From positions 422,357-486,356 of the forward strand of contig VYZI01000484.1 in NCBI GenBank assembly GCA_013397695.1: 64,000 nt of DNA, written 5' to 3'. Origin of the DNA: Centropus unirufus (lineage: Eukaryota; Chordata; Aves; Cuculiformes; Centropidae). Position 1 is the first letter of the stretch, and each line of letters begins with the position of its first letter. Shown here piece by piece: positions 1-11,038 of this stretch. A program made the translations under genes and the position numbers. The notes below the pieces were generated by a model that did no database searches, had not been told where the DNA came from, and saw nothing but the letters and a program-made list of their open reading frames with translations.

Positions 1-532
1 TTTTGTACATGTTAACGGTTTCCCTCTTCATGTGCCTAGCTAGAAGAATGGCAACGTTATAATGGAAAACAAGAATATGGCCTCCAAAAAACAGCAAAAG
101 CCAACTAATGAGATTATTTCTCCAGCTCCAAGGAAATGTGCAACGTAATGGGGTACTCGCTGGAACAGAAAACTCGCGATGTATAACTACATCGTATGCC
201 AGGGGGACAGGGCAGCTCCTGGCTTGCAAAGGCAAAAAACCCCAAACGAACCCGGGAAAGGCTGTTATTTTTGCCTTTCCACACCTCGCTCGGCAGGCAC
301 TTAGCGCGCCCCACGCCGCCAGACCCCGCGTCCCTGCGCTCACCCAGGAGCGCCGGGCTGCCCGCAGCCGCCGCGGCGAGCCAGAAGGCGGCGGCGCCGG
401 GGACTCAGGAGCCGAGCCCCTGCGCGGCTGAAGTGCAGCCCCACGATTTCCGCGCATTCGCTGGCAGGGCCCTGTCCCGCGCAAAGTTGCGCGGCCGTCC
501 TCAGACATGCCGATCCCCCCCGCGGGGCTCCT

Positions 533-546
533 CGCGTTACCTGTGA
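533..546 (-). other. Candidate minus-strand splice donor (NPY5R leader)
   Basis: Read on the minus strand, the sequence is CACAG followed by GTAACG, a good donor with the intron starting at 540. It would end a leftward non-coding exon inside the CpG island, as expected for NPY5R transcribed away from NPY1R. A weaker minus-strand donor (GG then GTGAGC) lies at 343. The NPY5R coding exon itself is not in the window. Confidence 0.25.
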
Positions 547-599
547 GCGCCTCCCGGCTGCGGCGCCCGGGGTTCCGCGGCGGTGCTGGGCTGCGGGTG

Positions 600-767
600 C
601 GGGGCAGCGGCGGACGGCGCTCATAGCTGCGGCCCGGGCCGCGGTGCGGGAAGCGGAGCTCCGCGGGAGCGTGGGGCAGCGCGCATCCCCGAGGTGCCGC
701 GCGCTATGGGAGTGCTGCGCGGGCGCCGAGGCGGGATCCTGCGGGTGCTCGCTGCTCGCCCGGCGGG
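600..767 (+). other. NPY1R: Candidate NPY1R 5' non-coding exon
   Basis: A donor of the form GGCGGG followed by GTGAGC begins at 768 inside the CpG island. If joined to the acceptor ending at 10203 it would give an NPY1R leader exon and a 9.4-kb first intron, like mammalian NPY1R, which has non-coding upstream exons. The 5' edge is a guess because no initiator is recognisable. Confidence 0.3.
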
Positions 768-850
768 GTGAGCGCTGGAGCCGCCGCGCGGGCGCGTCTC
801 GGGAGGCTGCTCCTTGCGGGAGCCGGGACCCGTTATTTTAGCGTGGCACG

Positions 851-2402
851 GTATGACAGTTTCCATGGAAATACAGTGAGAATGTAAACAAACCCTGCTC
901 TCGCCAGTATTTAGTGGAAGCGCTCATTTTCTCACCCTGAATTCAGGACGCCGCGTTTTGGAAAGGTGGAACACCCGACGCGCCTCAGGAGGACATCGAG
1001 GAACCTGAGCGGAGCCAGATGCAGGGCACTGACCTGAGCGCTCTGTAGTTCCCCTCACTTCGGGTGGAGCAGGGCTTTGGTTTGACTTATCCACACTGTT
1101 CAAATGCCCTTTAATTTTTACCGTCATTTTAGAAGTGGTAGGAGGTGATGTGTTTTGCAGAACAGTTCTCCTTTCTGAGTTGAGTACCTTGGTTCTTACA
1201 GAGCCAAATACATGAAGGGTGGTTTTAGCTTTATCTGGGCCACCAGTGGGAAGACAAGGCATTTACTTTTAAGTGAGCAATATTTCAAATCGAAAAAATT
1301 GTTGGGTGTGCCGTAGCACAGAGAATGAAAAGATAAATTCTGCTGTTCTCATGAGCTGCTATCTTCTAGTACAAGAAGACTCATTGATCATTGTCCAATT
1401 ACAGGGCTGCTGGAGAACTGATTCCCATGCAGGTCTCTGGGAGCACAAGCAGTAGAATCTGACATCAAAATGTAATGACTTTTCCAAGTTGCCAGAGAGC
1501 TCCTTCAACAGTCGATATTAACATAGCAGTTCAGAAAAGATATCAGAATAATTAGCTCGTGAAAGTCTCTGCTGCACGACAAAACAGCTGGATCAACCAT
1601 ATAGCAACATAACTTTTGAACACCAAAAGTCCAGTTAGCTTCTTTATTTAATTAAGGTAAAAATATTCATTTTAGAGTAAGTGATCAAGGGATAATTAAT
1701 CTTCAGTGGACGAGCTCAGGTGGTGAGAATGATTGCGTCCCATCTTCTTTTGCCTGCTTCTGCATTATTCACCACCCACTGCTGGTGAATCACTGCATGT
1801 GCAAGTGGAGCACAGGGAGCTGCCAGGTGGAAATGACGTGACAATCCATCTCATCCTTTTAAGACCGCTCTCTTGTTAGTCACAAATGAGAGCAAAATTA
1901 ATCCCTTTTAGTGCTGAGCAGCTGTTAGCATTTTTGACCACCTTCCCGCCTAGCACTGATGCTTTGCAGCTTTTTACACAAGTATTTGATCTGAAGATAG
2001 TAGCCCACTCTGGTTCTAATCTGTGATGAGAGGATTAAGAATATCTCCCAGGGCCCTAATTTGTCTGGGTGCTCTTTGTTCCATGAAAGCTTTGCATGTC
2101 GCTGGCCCCGCTTCTTGAAGTAGCAGCTTCCTCCTGGATGGAGAGAAGTTTTAGACACACTCTATTTCTGTAAAAACTTCTGGCTACTGACAAAGTGTTT
2201 TAAAGAAAAAAATATAGATTTGCTGGCAGAGCCCACAAATGGGAAATTATGGTTTCTGGCATTCCATAACTATGGTTTATGTGGGATGTCATTGCACCTT
2301 CGTAAAGGTACAGTGCTGATAATTTCTGAGGCAGGCAGTTAACTATCAGCTTTCCAGGCAGCCTCCAAAAACTACAGGCTTCTTAGCAAGAATGATAGAG
2401 TA
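851..2402. other. Non-coding, no gene seen
   Basis: Moderately AT-rich sequence to the right of the CpG island, probably within the first intron of NPY1R. Short open frames here lack splice context or any recognisable domain. No repeat family was recognised. Confidence 0.5.
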
Positions 2403-2691
2403 GAATCATAGAATCGTTTGGTTGGAAAAGACTTCTCACATCATCAAGTTCAACAGTACCTGTCCACAACTAACCTATATTTCTGACCACCTAATCTACC
2501 CATCTTTTAAATACCTCCAGGGATGCTGATTCAGCCACCTCCCTTGGCAGTGTGTTCCAGTGCCTGATAACCCTTTCGGTGAAGAATTTTTTCTTGATGT
2601 CTAATATGAGGCTGGCCTGGTGCAACTTGAGGCCATTCCCCCTTGTCCTATCAGCTGTCACTTGGGAGAAGAGACTACACTGCTGGTTCAT
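2403..2691 (-). repeat. CR1 LINE 3'-end fragment
   Basis: The left edge carries the avian CR1 3' terminus read in reverse (AGAATCATAGAATCGTTTGG). It is followed by reverse-complement 3' UTR text such as the block containing CCCTTGTCCTATCAGCTGTC. The copy is 5'-truncated, as usual for CR1, and lies antisense to NPY1R within its presumed first intron. Confidence 0.85.
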
Positions 2692-5639
2692 ATTCAGCTG
2701 TGAAGTAAGACAAGTGAGTAGTCAGTAAGAGAAGCATGTTTTCCTCAGAGCAATTTTTTCTAAGAATAAAGTATCATAACTTGTTTTGTTAGTTATCTTA
2801 TTTCAGGAGAGTTCATCAACCAATAATGTACTGCCAGGTGTGGGTTTATCTGGGTTCCCCATTCTTGGATCTGTGAATAACACTAGATTTCTCTTAGCTC
2901 CGTTTGTCACATCATCCTGATACTTGCGCACATCTGAGGTAATTACTATTCAGACCATTATAATTTTTTTTTCACTGTTTGTATACTACTGAATAATAAA
3001 ACAGGTGATCTAGAGATAGGAAAGGCCTAACGTCAGGACTGACAACAGGTAATAGCACAAGTTTCCTAGAAACCAGCCTCCATAAGGTTGTTGAAACTAT
3101 GGAAAAGTCCTCAAGGAAGTAAGAGATGGTGATGATAAAAGATACCTGGTATGGAGGAGCTGAGGAAGGAAAATGGTGTGTCAGGAGTGGCATTACTTTT
3201 GTTGTCCTTTGTGACTAACAGAACAATCTTAAAAGGATGAGATGGATTGGCACACCACTTCTGCCTGGCAGCTCCCTGTGATCCACTTGCACCTTCCCAA
3301 TCATTCACTGCTCCCCAAAGTATTAAAATACTATTAAAAATAACACTTAGGTCTGGGTTCTGTAGATATATATTTGGTCCATCCCTTCCACAGATTCTTG
3401 TCTCATATAAAGCAGCTGGCTTGAAAGCAGTGGGCTTTGGACTGCTGAAAAGGTTGCAGTGGTTGAGATGTCTGTGATGAAAGGCAGGACATCTGATGGT
3501 TAGCTAACAAAATACTTCCAAGCGTGAGCATGTAATGAATAATTTTTGCTGCCTAACAGGTATCATCGCATTTGTTGGCTGATTTTATGCACATGAATTA
3601 TTAATGCCCTTTATGGATGATCATGCTGAAACACAGGGCCTGTTTCAGCTTCATCTGAAGCCAGTTGAGAGCTTGTGTAGGAGTATGTGTGAATTTGAAC
3701 CCCGAATGGACAGAGTGGGGTATCCCTAAGAGAAAAACATAATTTAGTATTTTAGCTGGGGGGGGGGGGGGGGCATGATTCAAGCAGTCTTTAAGTAACT
3801 TTGCATAGGATCAGGATAGCATTCCACAAGCATGGTTGGCTTTATTGTTGAAAATGGAACTACAGCAGCAAGGCCCTTAGCAGCAATTTACCACAGAATT
3901 ATTCACACAGCTTCTTTGGGTTTGTGACATTAGCAGGCAAATGAATTGTTGTTAGGCTGGAGGTCAGTTGCAATCATTGCAGAATAAACATGCTCTTAGC
4001 CTAACAGAAAGTTTGCCTCTATTCTCATTGTACTTAACAGTACAACACCTATTTAGTCTACCAGTGAGAGACTTTTGCCCCAGGGATCATGAGCTCCCTT
4101 ATCTGTGAATAGTGTAATGTGAAATGCAAATACTTCAAAGGTACTGATGTTGATTACTAGAAAATGAAAAAATAGAAATAAAGATAAAAAAACCCTTCCG
4201 AGTATGTTTCCATTCATTTCCATAGCTGTGACTTCAGTTTGCTTTATTATATATTCAGCAGAAACTACAAATGACTTTCAAGATGTTCTTTCACTTGGTG
4301 GATTTTAAGTTATACAGAGAGATTGCATTGCCTGAACTCATGACAATACATTGTAATGAAAGTGACAGGCTCATTTTATGACATCTTTTCTTTTCCACTT
4401 TTGAGAGTTACAGTGAGACAGAATTTTAAGAAGTTGATCTCTTGGCATTTTTTTCCCATGTGTTTCTTAAAAACATCTAGTTCCTTTCTCAATCCTTTTG
4501 CTTCTATTCTTTATTCTGCATGTGAAATTCTGTAGTCTTTTACTCAAGCTGTTCTGTTTTCTTCGTTGAGATACTTGTATTCTATTTGTTGTACTTATTC
4601 TCCTTTTGCAATGTCACGTCTTCACACAAATAAACTTACACACACAAACAAACACAGCCTTCCTCTCCAGGGTGCCTTTGATGGACTGAAAAAATTTACT
4701 CCCTGGAAGAGGATTATCTTTAACTCAATGGCTGTCTTGTTACTCCAGTGTTCTCGTGTCCTGACAGTGGCCTTCAATGGAATAAGAGTTACTAAGGAAG
4801 CATTTGACATCTTTGTGAGATTGATGCTCCACTTCAAGACGCTCAACTTGCTGTTGAGACTGGAGATGCACAGAATAGCTAGGAGCTGCTAAAGCCTGAG
4901 TTTCCTGTGGAACATTCCTGATTCTATGTGGCATTTACTGCATGACACGTATTTTATACAGCTATTACTAAGTTTTAAAAGAATCTGTCTCTGTTTATTA
5001 GAGTGCTTATTTATTATAGAGTGCTTATTTATTAGCATGTTTTAGTGTTTACATGTGGGATTACTTTCTCAGGAAACAATGATCATGATTATTTCGAGCT
5101 GAAGTGGGCCCTAGTTAATGTTCTTGAAGTGCAGGAGCAGTAATTGGTAGGCTGTAGTCGATGCCTTTGAAGTGTAAAAACAATGGCTAAAAAAGGAGCC
5201 TGGGCTCTGGGATGCGGTGAGATAGGTATGCAAATAAAGGTTTTGAGATGTAACCAATCCTGTATTAGCCTAAAGTGCGTGAAAACTCTGGAAAAGTATA
5301 AATATTGAGCTATTTGTTAAATAAAGTGAGAATGACTTCTAACTGTATCGGTGTTTTGTCATTACTTGGGACTCACCTCTGTGAGGGACCCTGCAACATT
5401 TACATTTATGTAAAGTGCTTCAGAGAAGATCGATGTAGTTCCAACAGATTCAGTCATTACAGATGGACACAAAACAGTATGGAAGAGCAGGAAGCTTGTG
5501 TAAGACTGAGCTTACAGTCTGTGTGCATACAGAAACACACACACACACATATATATGTTTAAAAACTCAGTCATCGAGGCAGCCTTCTCCATTGCTCCAC
5601 TGCATTATTTAAAGCCTGTGAATAATTAAAATTAAAACT
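2692..5639. other. Non-coding; simple repeats only
   Basis: No gene is supported. Visible structure is a run of 16 G at 3758-3773, a short tandem repeat of AGAGTGCTTATTTATT around 5000-5035, and a (CA)n(TA)n microsatellite at about 5534-5556. Confidence 0.5.
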
Positions 5640-6355
5640 GCCATACCTCTCTCTTCCCATCTCTTCCCAGCCTCAACCTCATTCATTCCTTCTGACACTT
5701 CTACACTCCCAGCAGTCCAGGGGAATAGGGAATAGGGCTTGTGGTCAGTTCATCACACGTCTCTGCTGCTCTTTCTCCATATGCTGTTCCCCCACTCCAG
5801 TGTGGAGTTCCTTCCATGGGATATAGTCCCTCACATACTGCTCCAAAGTGAGTCTTTCCCATGGGCTGCAGTTCATGAACTGCTACATCATGGCACCCTT
5901 CCATGGATGCAGTTCCTTCTAGAAAATCTGCTCCTGCAAGAGTTTTTCTACATAAGCTGCAGTGTGGATATCTGCTCCACTATGGTCCTTCATAAGTTGC
6001 AGAGGGACAGCCTGTGTCACCATGGCCTTCACCGTGGGCTGTATGGGAATTTCTGCCCCGGTGCCTGGAGGACCTCCTCCTTCTTCACAGACCTTGGTGT
6101 CTGAAAAGCTGAGGCTCTTACATTTTTCTCACTCCTCTCTCTCAGAACTGGTATGTAGCATTTTTTAGCCTTTCTTAAATATGTTTTTGCAGGGGCACCA
6201 GCAGCAGCACTGCTGGCACATTTAGCCAGCAGTGGGTCCATTTTGGAGTCAGACGAAAATGGCTCTGTATGGCATAGGAGCAGCTCCTGATGTCTTCTCA
6301 TAGAAGGCACCCCTGCAGCCTCCTTACTAGCAAGACCTTGTCATGTAAATCCAAG
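5640..6355 (+). repeat. Avian LTR-class interspersed repeat
   Basis: The segment resembles a widespread avian LTR-retrotransposon repeat. It contains degenerate units of about 40 bp of the type CTCCA..GTG..TCC..CCATGGG..GCAGTTC (about 5795-6050), then a TTTCTTAAATATGTTTTTGCA block near 6170. It ends in a degraded copy of the usual terminal text near 6350. Its partly open frames are disrupted and no retroviral protein domain is readable. The exact family and both boundaries are uncertain. Confidence 0.5.
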
Positions 6356-6547
6356 CCTCTTATTCTGAACTGGCCCTAAAAATGTATCTCTGTTCTGGAT
6401 ACCTGTTGGCAGAGTACTGCACTATCACAGAATGATTATTTTAATTTTTAAAATAGCCACCTTGCCCCTGTGGTTAAGAGCATTACAGGAAAGTAATGGA
6501 TTCATCTTGGCATAGAAAAAACTTTTCCCCTGCCTAGCAATATATCT

Positions 6548-6653
6548 ATTGTCTTTAAAAATTATTGGACATTAATTCCCTTTTCCTGTAATGTGAAAGG
6601 ATTGTCTTTAAAAATTATTGGACAATAATTCCCTTTTCCTGTAATGTGAAAGG
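6548..6653. repeat. 53-bp perfect-period tandem duplication
   Basis: Positions 6548-6600 and 6601-6653 are adjacent copies of a 53-bp unit beginning ATTGTCTTTAAAAATTATTG. They differ at one base (GACATTAATT against GACAATAATT), so the duplication looks recent. It is in the presumed NPY1R first intron. Confidence 0.95.
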
Positions 6654-7579
6654 ATCATTACACATCCATAGAAATGAAGTCCACAGCTCTACATGTCATA
6701 GTGTGTCACTGCTTCAGATAGAAATATGTTCTTTAAGGGATCTTCAGCTTAGATCTCTGCCTGAGTGTATCCACCTTTGCTCTGTTCAGATGGAGACTGG
6801 TGCATGTTAAGGACACATGTAGGACTGAAGTTCTTGGGAGGTATTATACACTGCCTGCGCTTACCTTCTGGCTGCTGCTGTTAAAATGTCAGCAGTGCCC
6901 TGGCTCCTGCTTTGTAGCAGTCTTCAAGTAAGCCCACACTTTCTTTTCTCACATTGAAGATTGCAGTTACAATGCAGTTGAGCCAAGCTCTGGGAAATAG
7001 AGTGTAAACATCAGCTTCAGTGCTGGATTCTGAAACCTTCCCTGGAGGCTCCTTCTGCAAAAAAAATGTTACAATCATTTATTATGTGCAACTAGTTTTT
7101 TAGCTGTTGTTACAATGATTTCTCACTTGAGAATTATCCACTACATAACAGCATCACCATATAAGAGGGGTATAGCTGAAAAAAAAAAGAAATAGCAAGA
7201 ACAGCAAGTTGACAATTACTATTAATCCAGTCATCACTCTTCATGAAACAGACCAGAAGCTGTTTTAAAAAGCCAAACCTGAACTTTCTGACTTGCTCCT
7301 TATACTTAAAATTGCCTTCTCGTTCACTTTCCACCAAAGCTTCTCTTTCTATCTTTAGTTTGACCACAAGATGGCAATAACTTGCAGACAAAATGCTGAA
7401 ACAGCCAGACAAGTGATTTGAAACTGGCTCCTTAGTGAGCTTTTTCCCTGTGCTCTCCCTTCTCGTCTTTTGTTTCAATATTTAATTGCATTTATTTCGG
7501 AATTACTAGGCAACCCACTCCCAGATGTGTAATTTAAAGGTGATGTGCTTGCAGTGAGATTTTCAGGATCTACTCAGCA

Positions 7580-7756
7580 GAGCACCATCATGTGATACTG
7601 GGATAAGGTGGAGTTTGGCTTTAAGGGGGAGTCTCCAGCCTTCCTCACCAATCTGTAGAATTTCAGCTGGAGGAATACCAGAGGATCCTTCCCCTTTTCC
7701 TACTCCTTCTTCATCCAGCCCCTGAGCACATCAAAGACAGACAGAGCAGTTGCAAG
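7580..7756 (+). other. Possible alternative NPY1R leader exon
   Basis: A donor matching consensus closely (TTGCAAG then GTGAGT) starts at 7757, after a stretch less AT-rich than its surroundings. Possible acceptors lie upstream near 7551-7570. Mammalian NPY1R has several alternative non-coding first exons, so this could be one. No coding potential is claimed and the 5' edge is arbitrary. Confidence 0.2.
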
Positions 7757-10203
7757 GTGAGTTTCCTCTGTGGTTTCTTTCCCATGACTGTGGGTAGTTG
7801 TGTGCTGGTTAGGCTGGTGTTTGCTTGCTCTCTCAGGTGCAGGTGACAGAATCCCAGGAAGATGTAGTATCTAGGTTAGGCTTGGAGTGGTTAGCTGAAC
7901 CCTTGGCTTGGGCTGACAGCATTTTGTGCTTCCTTTTGAAGAATTCCAATAGTTTCACTGTGCATTTCCAGTCATCTCACAGAATGCTATTTCACCTAGT
8001 CTGTTGGTGCTAAACTTTTGACCAAAATCCTCCTGGACAGTTGCAGAGGTATGTGTGGTGATGGAGAGTGTGCAATCACCTGGTGGGGTTTTCAGAGCTG
8101 TGGGCTTTCTCCACACCATGCCAGCACACAGGTTGGGGAGGGATCTCAACCCTCGCTTGGAAGCTGGTGGGACTGGGGATACAGAACAGTGCAGCTTCAT
8201 CCCCTCCAGATGTCTGGTCCATTTTGGAGAGGAGGGCAGGGAGGAAGGGCTCCTTGTCACTTGCCAGCAGTGCTGTGTTTCTGAGCTGATTTCCAGCCAT
8301 ACTCTTAGGTTGCACCTTTGCTATGGGGAGAGGCAAGGGAAGAAGAAGCAGTGGCATTTTTCTGATTTGATAAATCAAGCAGAGCTTGTCTAAGGGAAAA
8401 GAAAAAATAAGATCCTCATCGAGGCCATGTCATTGCTAGTTGCAGTTTGGTCCCATCTGGTGAAAAAACCTGCCCAATTGTCTTCTTGAAGGACATGTCT
8501 CCTCACCCACTGTGCTCCTGCCATCATCAAGACCTGGGCTGGATTGCCCAACTTGTGCTGTCACTGTCACTACGTGACAGTGGAGATCATAACTAAATCC
8601 AGACACTGATTTGTGGGCTCGGCTAAAGTCGTGTTGTTGGATTGAGGAGTCCTGACTCTGTGTCACCCTTTTGGGGTAAAGCACCTACTTCTGGCTATGG
8701 CTGAAGGCAATGCTTCAAGAGGCCCTGAGGGGATGGGTGTCTTTTGTTGGACCCTAAATCAGACTATGTGGACTAGGGAGACCTAATAAAATCAGTTAGC
8801 AGATGAAGCAGGGGTAATGCCCAGGTACATGTCTAGCTAGCTTGAAAATCAGAGTAGCCAAACCTCAGGCAGAGATGCATTTCTCCGAAGTCACTGATGT
8901 TAACTCTGACAGAAAAATCTCACTCAGAGGCACACTACATCACCTGTCATGGTTTCTTGTAGCTATGTGGTGGTTATGAAGAGCTGACAGAGCTGGCTGA
9001 GGTGAGCTTGTGATGCCAGTGAGAAGGGAGTGTTGACATAGTCATCCTTTTGCTGACCCTCAGGAGGAGGAGCCAGAGCTACAAGTGCAGCCCTTGAATG
9101 CTGACTTTGCCCCAGTAAGGAGGCAGCCGCAGCTTTGGTCCCCAGCACACAGCTGGTTAAAATTGCCTGCCACCAGTAACAGACAAAAGTGATTCTACTC
9201 TGGAGACATAGGTGGCATAGAGATTTATATCAAATATCGTTTAAGACCAAAATCTCATCCATTCAGGTTAACTTTTAATGAAGTACATTTCGGTGGGCTA
9301 TGTTTTCCCAGTTTTTGTGATAAGTGCCATATGGAGCTGGGTTTGAAATCTACTTGTGTGAATTTTAAGTGGCATTACTTTCATTACCATAACCTAAGGT
9401 TAAGTGAGCAATAAATTTAGCTCATGGGAGAGTGGGCAGAGGGAAAGATTCAGATTCAGGGTAGCTGCCACTAACAGTGAGTTGCAGTAAAAGTGTGTCA
9501 GGTTCTTTGATTTACTGTTTTTCCTTTTTTTCTTTCCTTTTGATTTTCCTTTTTTCTTCTAAACATATATGCCTGAGTTTCTCTGATTTTAAAATCTGAG
9601 GCCTTGTAAAGGGATGGTTATTTGGTCATACCTGTTTATGTTGAATGGCTAAAGAAATTCTCTGCAGTGTTTTAATTTTTGCTGGCTTTTTTTTTGCCTT
9701 GCATCTTGTTTTGTTCTTTCTTTGCTGCACAGCCTTACTACCTAAGATTAAGGTGCTCAGAATTCCTGATTTGCCTTTGACACAGTGCCAGTGCTTCTGC
9801 GTGCACTCAGCCACTCAACATCAAGTGTATGTATTAGGTAAAAAAGAATGCAGCTATTTTTTTGAGTAATTTTTCTGCCCTTCACATTAGTCAGATAGCT
9901 GCATAGAATTCCACGTAGAGCAGCTTGAGAAAGCAGACCTTTGCAGATGAAACTTGTAAAAAGGGGATGTAAAATATCAAGGATGCTGGTAGAAATCTGA
10001 AACTGTTTCTCGAGTCATTATTTCATGTAATTTGTGCTGGCAGGAAAGGGCAGGGAAGGGGGTCATGGCTCCCGCTTGCAGACCTGCATTTTGCCCCTGC
10101 CTTCTGCCCTTCTTACCCCATACTGCAGCCCCTGCGATCACCCCAGCTTTGGACGGGTGACAGGCCTGGGGGTGACCAGCCTTGCTCATTCCCTTTTCCC
10201 CAG
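7757..10203. other. Non-coding, presumed NPY1R first intron
   Basis: No gene or recognised transposon is visible. A perfect 9-bp inverted repeat with a 3-base loop (CACTGTCAC, TAC, GTGACAGTG) is at 8562-8582. The segment ends in a pyrimidine tract and CAG at 10203, a plausible splice acceptor. Confidence 0.45.
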
Positions 10204-10339
10204 GTGGTGTAAGGGAGATGCGGCATCAAGGAGCAGCTTTGGCCTCGGGTCTGCTGGCTGGCGGATGGGAAGCCCGTGGCAGGTTTGGATGAAAGTGGTG
10301 GAGATGACTGTGAACAACTCAGAGCGAATTGGAACCAAC
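10204..10339 (+). other. NPY1R: NPY1R 5' leader in first coding exon
   Basis: After a CCCTTTTCCCCAG acceptor ending at 10203, this leader carries a complete upstream open frame of 24 codons (ATG at 10218, TGA ending 10292). It also has three ATGs in frame with the receptor (10265, 10289, 10304) and no intervening stop. The start at 10340 is preferred because the protein from there aligns end to end with mammalian NPY1R and has A at -3. The acceptor is inferred, not proven. Confidence 0.4.
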
Positions 10340-11038
10340 ATGAATACTTCAATTCTTTCTCCCCTGGGGAATATTTCCAGTCACTTGAATTTTTCAGAGA
10401 AGAACTCACAGATCTTGCAGTTTGAGGATGAGGATTGCCATGTGCCTTTGGCCATGGTCTTCGCTTTGGCCTTGGCTTACGGAACGGTGATAATTCTGGG
10501 GATCTCTGGGAATCTGGCCTTGATTGTTATTATTTTAAAGCAAAAGGAAATGCGCAATGTTACCAACATCCTCATTGTCAACCTCTCCTTTTCTGATCTT
10601 TTAGTGACCATCATGTGTCTTCCCTTTACCTTTGTCTATACTTTAATGGACCACTGGATTTTTGGGGAGGCCATGTGCAAATTGAACCCTTTCGTGCAGT
10701 GTGCCTCCATCACTGTCTCGGTATTTTCTTTAGTCCTCATTGCTATCGAGCGCCATCAGCTGATCATCAATCCCCGTGGCTGGAGGCCAAACAACAGACA
10801 TGCCTACCTGGGGATTGCTGCCATATGGATTTTAGCCACAGCTTCCTCTCTGCCTTTCCTGATCTACCACGTGTTAACAGATGAACCCTTCAGAAACATA
10901 ACATTTGATGAATATAGGGACAAATATGTGTGTTTGGACCTGTTCCCCTTGGACACTGCCAGGCTTTCCTATACCACAACACTTCTGGTGATTCAGTACT
11001 TTGGACCACTTTGTTTTATATTTGTGTGCTACTTAAAG
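10340..11038 (+). CDS. NPY1R: NPY1R coding exon, N-terminus to TM5
   Basis: Encodes residues 1-233, from the glycosylated N-terminus through TM5. It ends in phase 0 at a consensus donor (AAG then GTAAGA at 11039). Confidence 0.95.

Larger units (their letters stand above)
290..850. promoter_or_regulatory. CpG island, probable shared NPY1R/NPY5R promoter
   Basis: This stretch is strikingly rich in G, C and CpG compared with the AT-rich sequence on both sides, and no TATA box is evident. It lies 9.5 kb upstream of the NPY1R coding exon. In mammals NPY1R and NPY5R are head to head and use a common promoter region, so the island is inferred to drive NPY1R rightward and NPY5R leftward. Candidate splice donors on both strands (about 768 on +, about 540 on -) fit non-coding first exons in both directions. 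Open frames inside the island are low-complexity and not convincing as protein. Confidence 0.6.

Noticed and set aside
108..866. Several overlapping open frames in the CpG island
   Set aside because: They are Arg/Ala/Gly/Pro-rich on both strands, as expected when few stops occur in GC-rich promoter DNA. There is no domain or splice support.
4998..5035. Short tandem repeat of a 16-bp unit
   Set aside because: Two units only, in AT-rich DNA; too common to be informative.
5739..6104. 121-codon plus-strand open frame
   Set aside because: It lies inside an avian LTR-class repeat with degenerate tandem units and encodes no retroviral domain.
8562..8582. Perfect 9-bp inverted repeat with 3-base loop
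   Set aside because: Too short to call an RNA gene or terminator in a vertebrate intron. It is noted in the intron entry only.
10034..10339. Extension of the NPY1R frame upstream to 10034
   Set aside because: The extension starts at a non-ATG codon, crosses a likely splice acceptor at 10203, and has no similarity to Y1 receptors. The homologous N-terminus begins at 10340.
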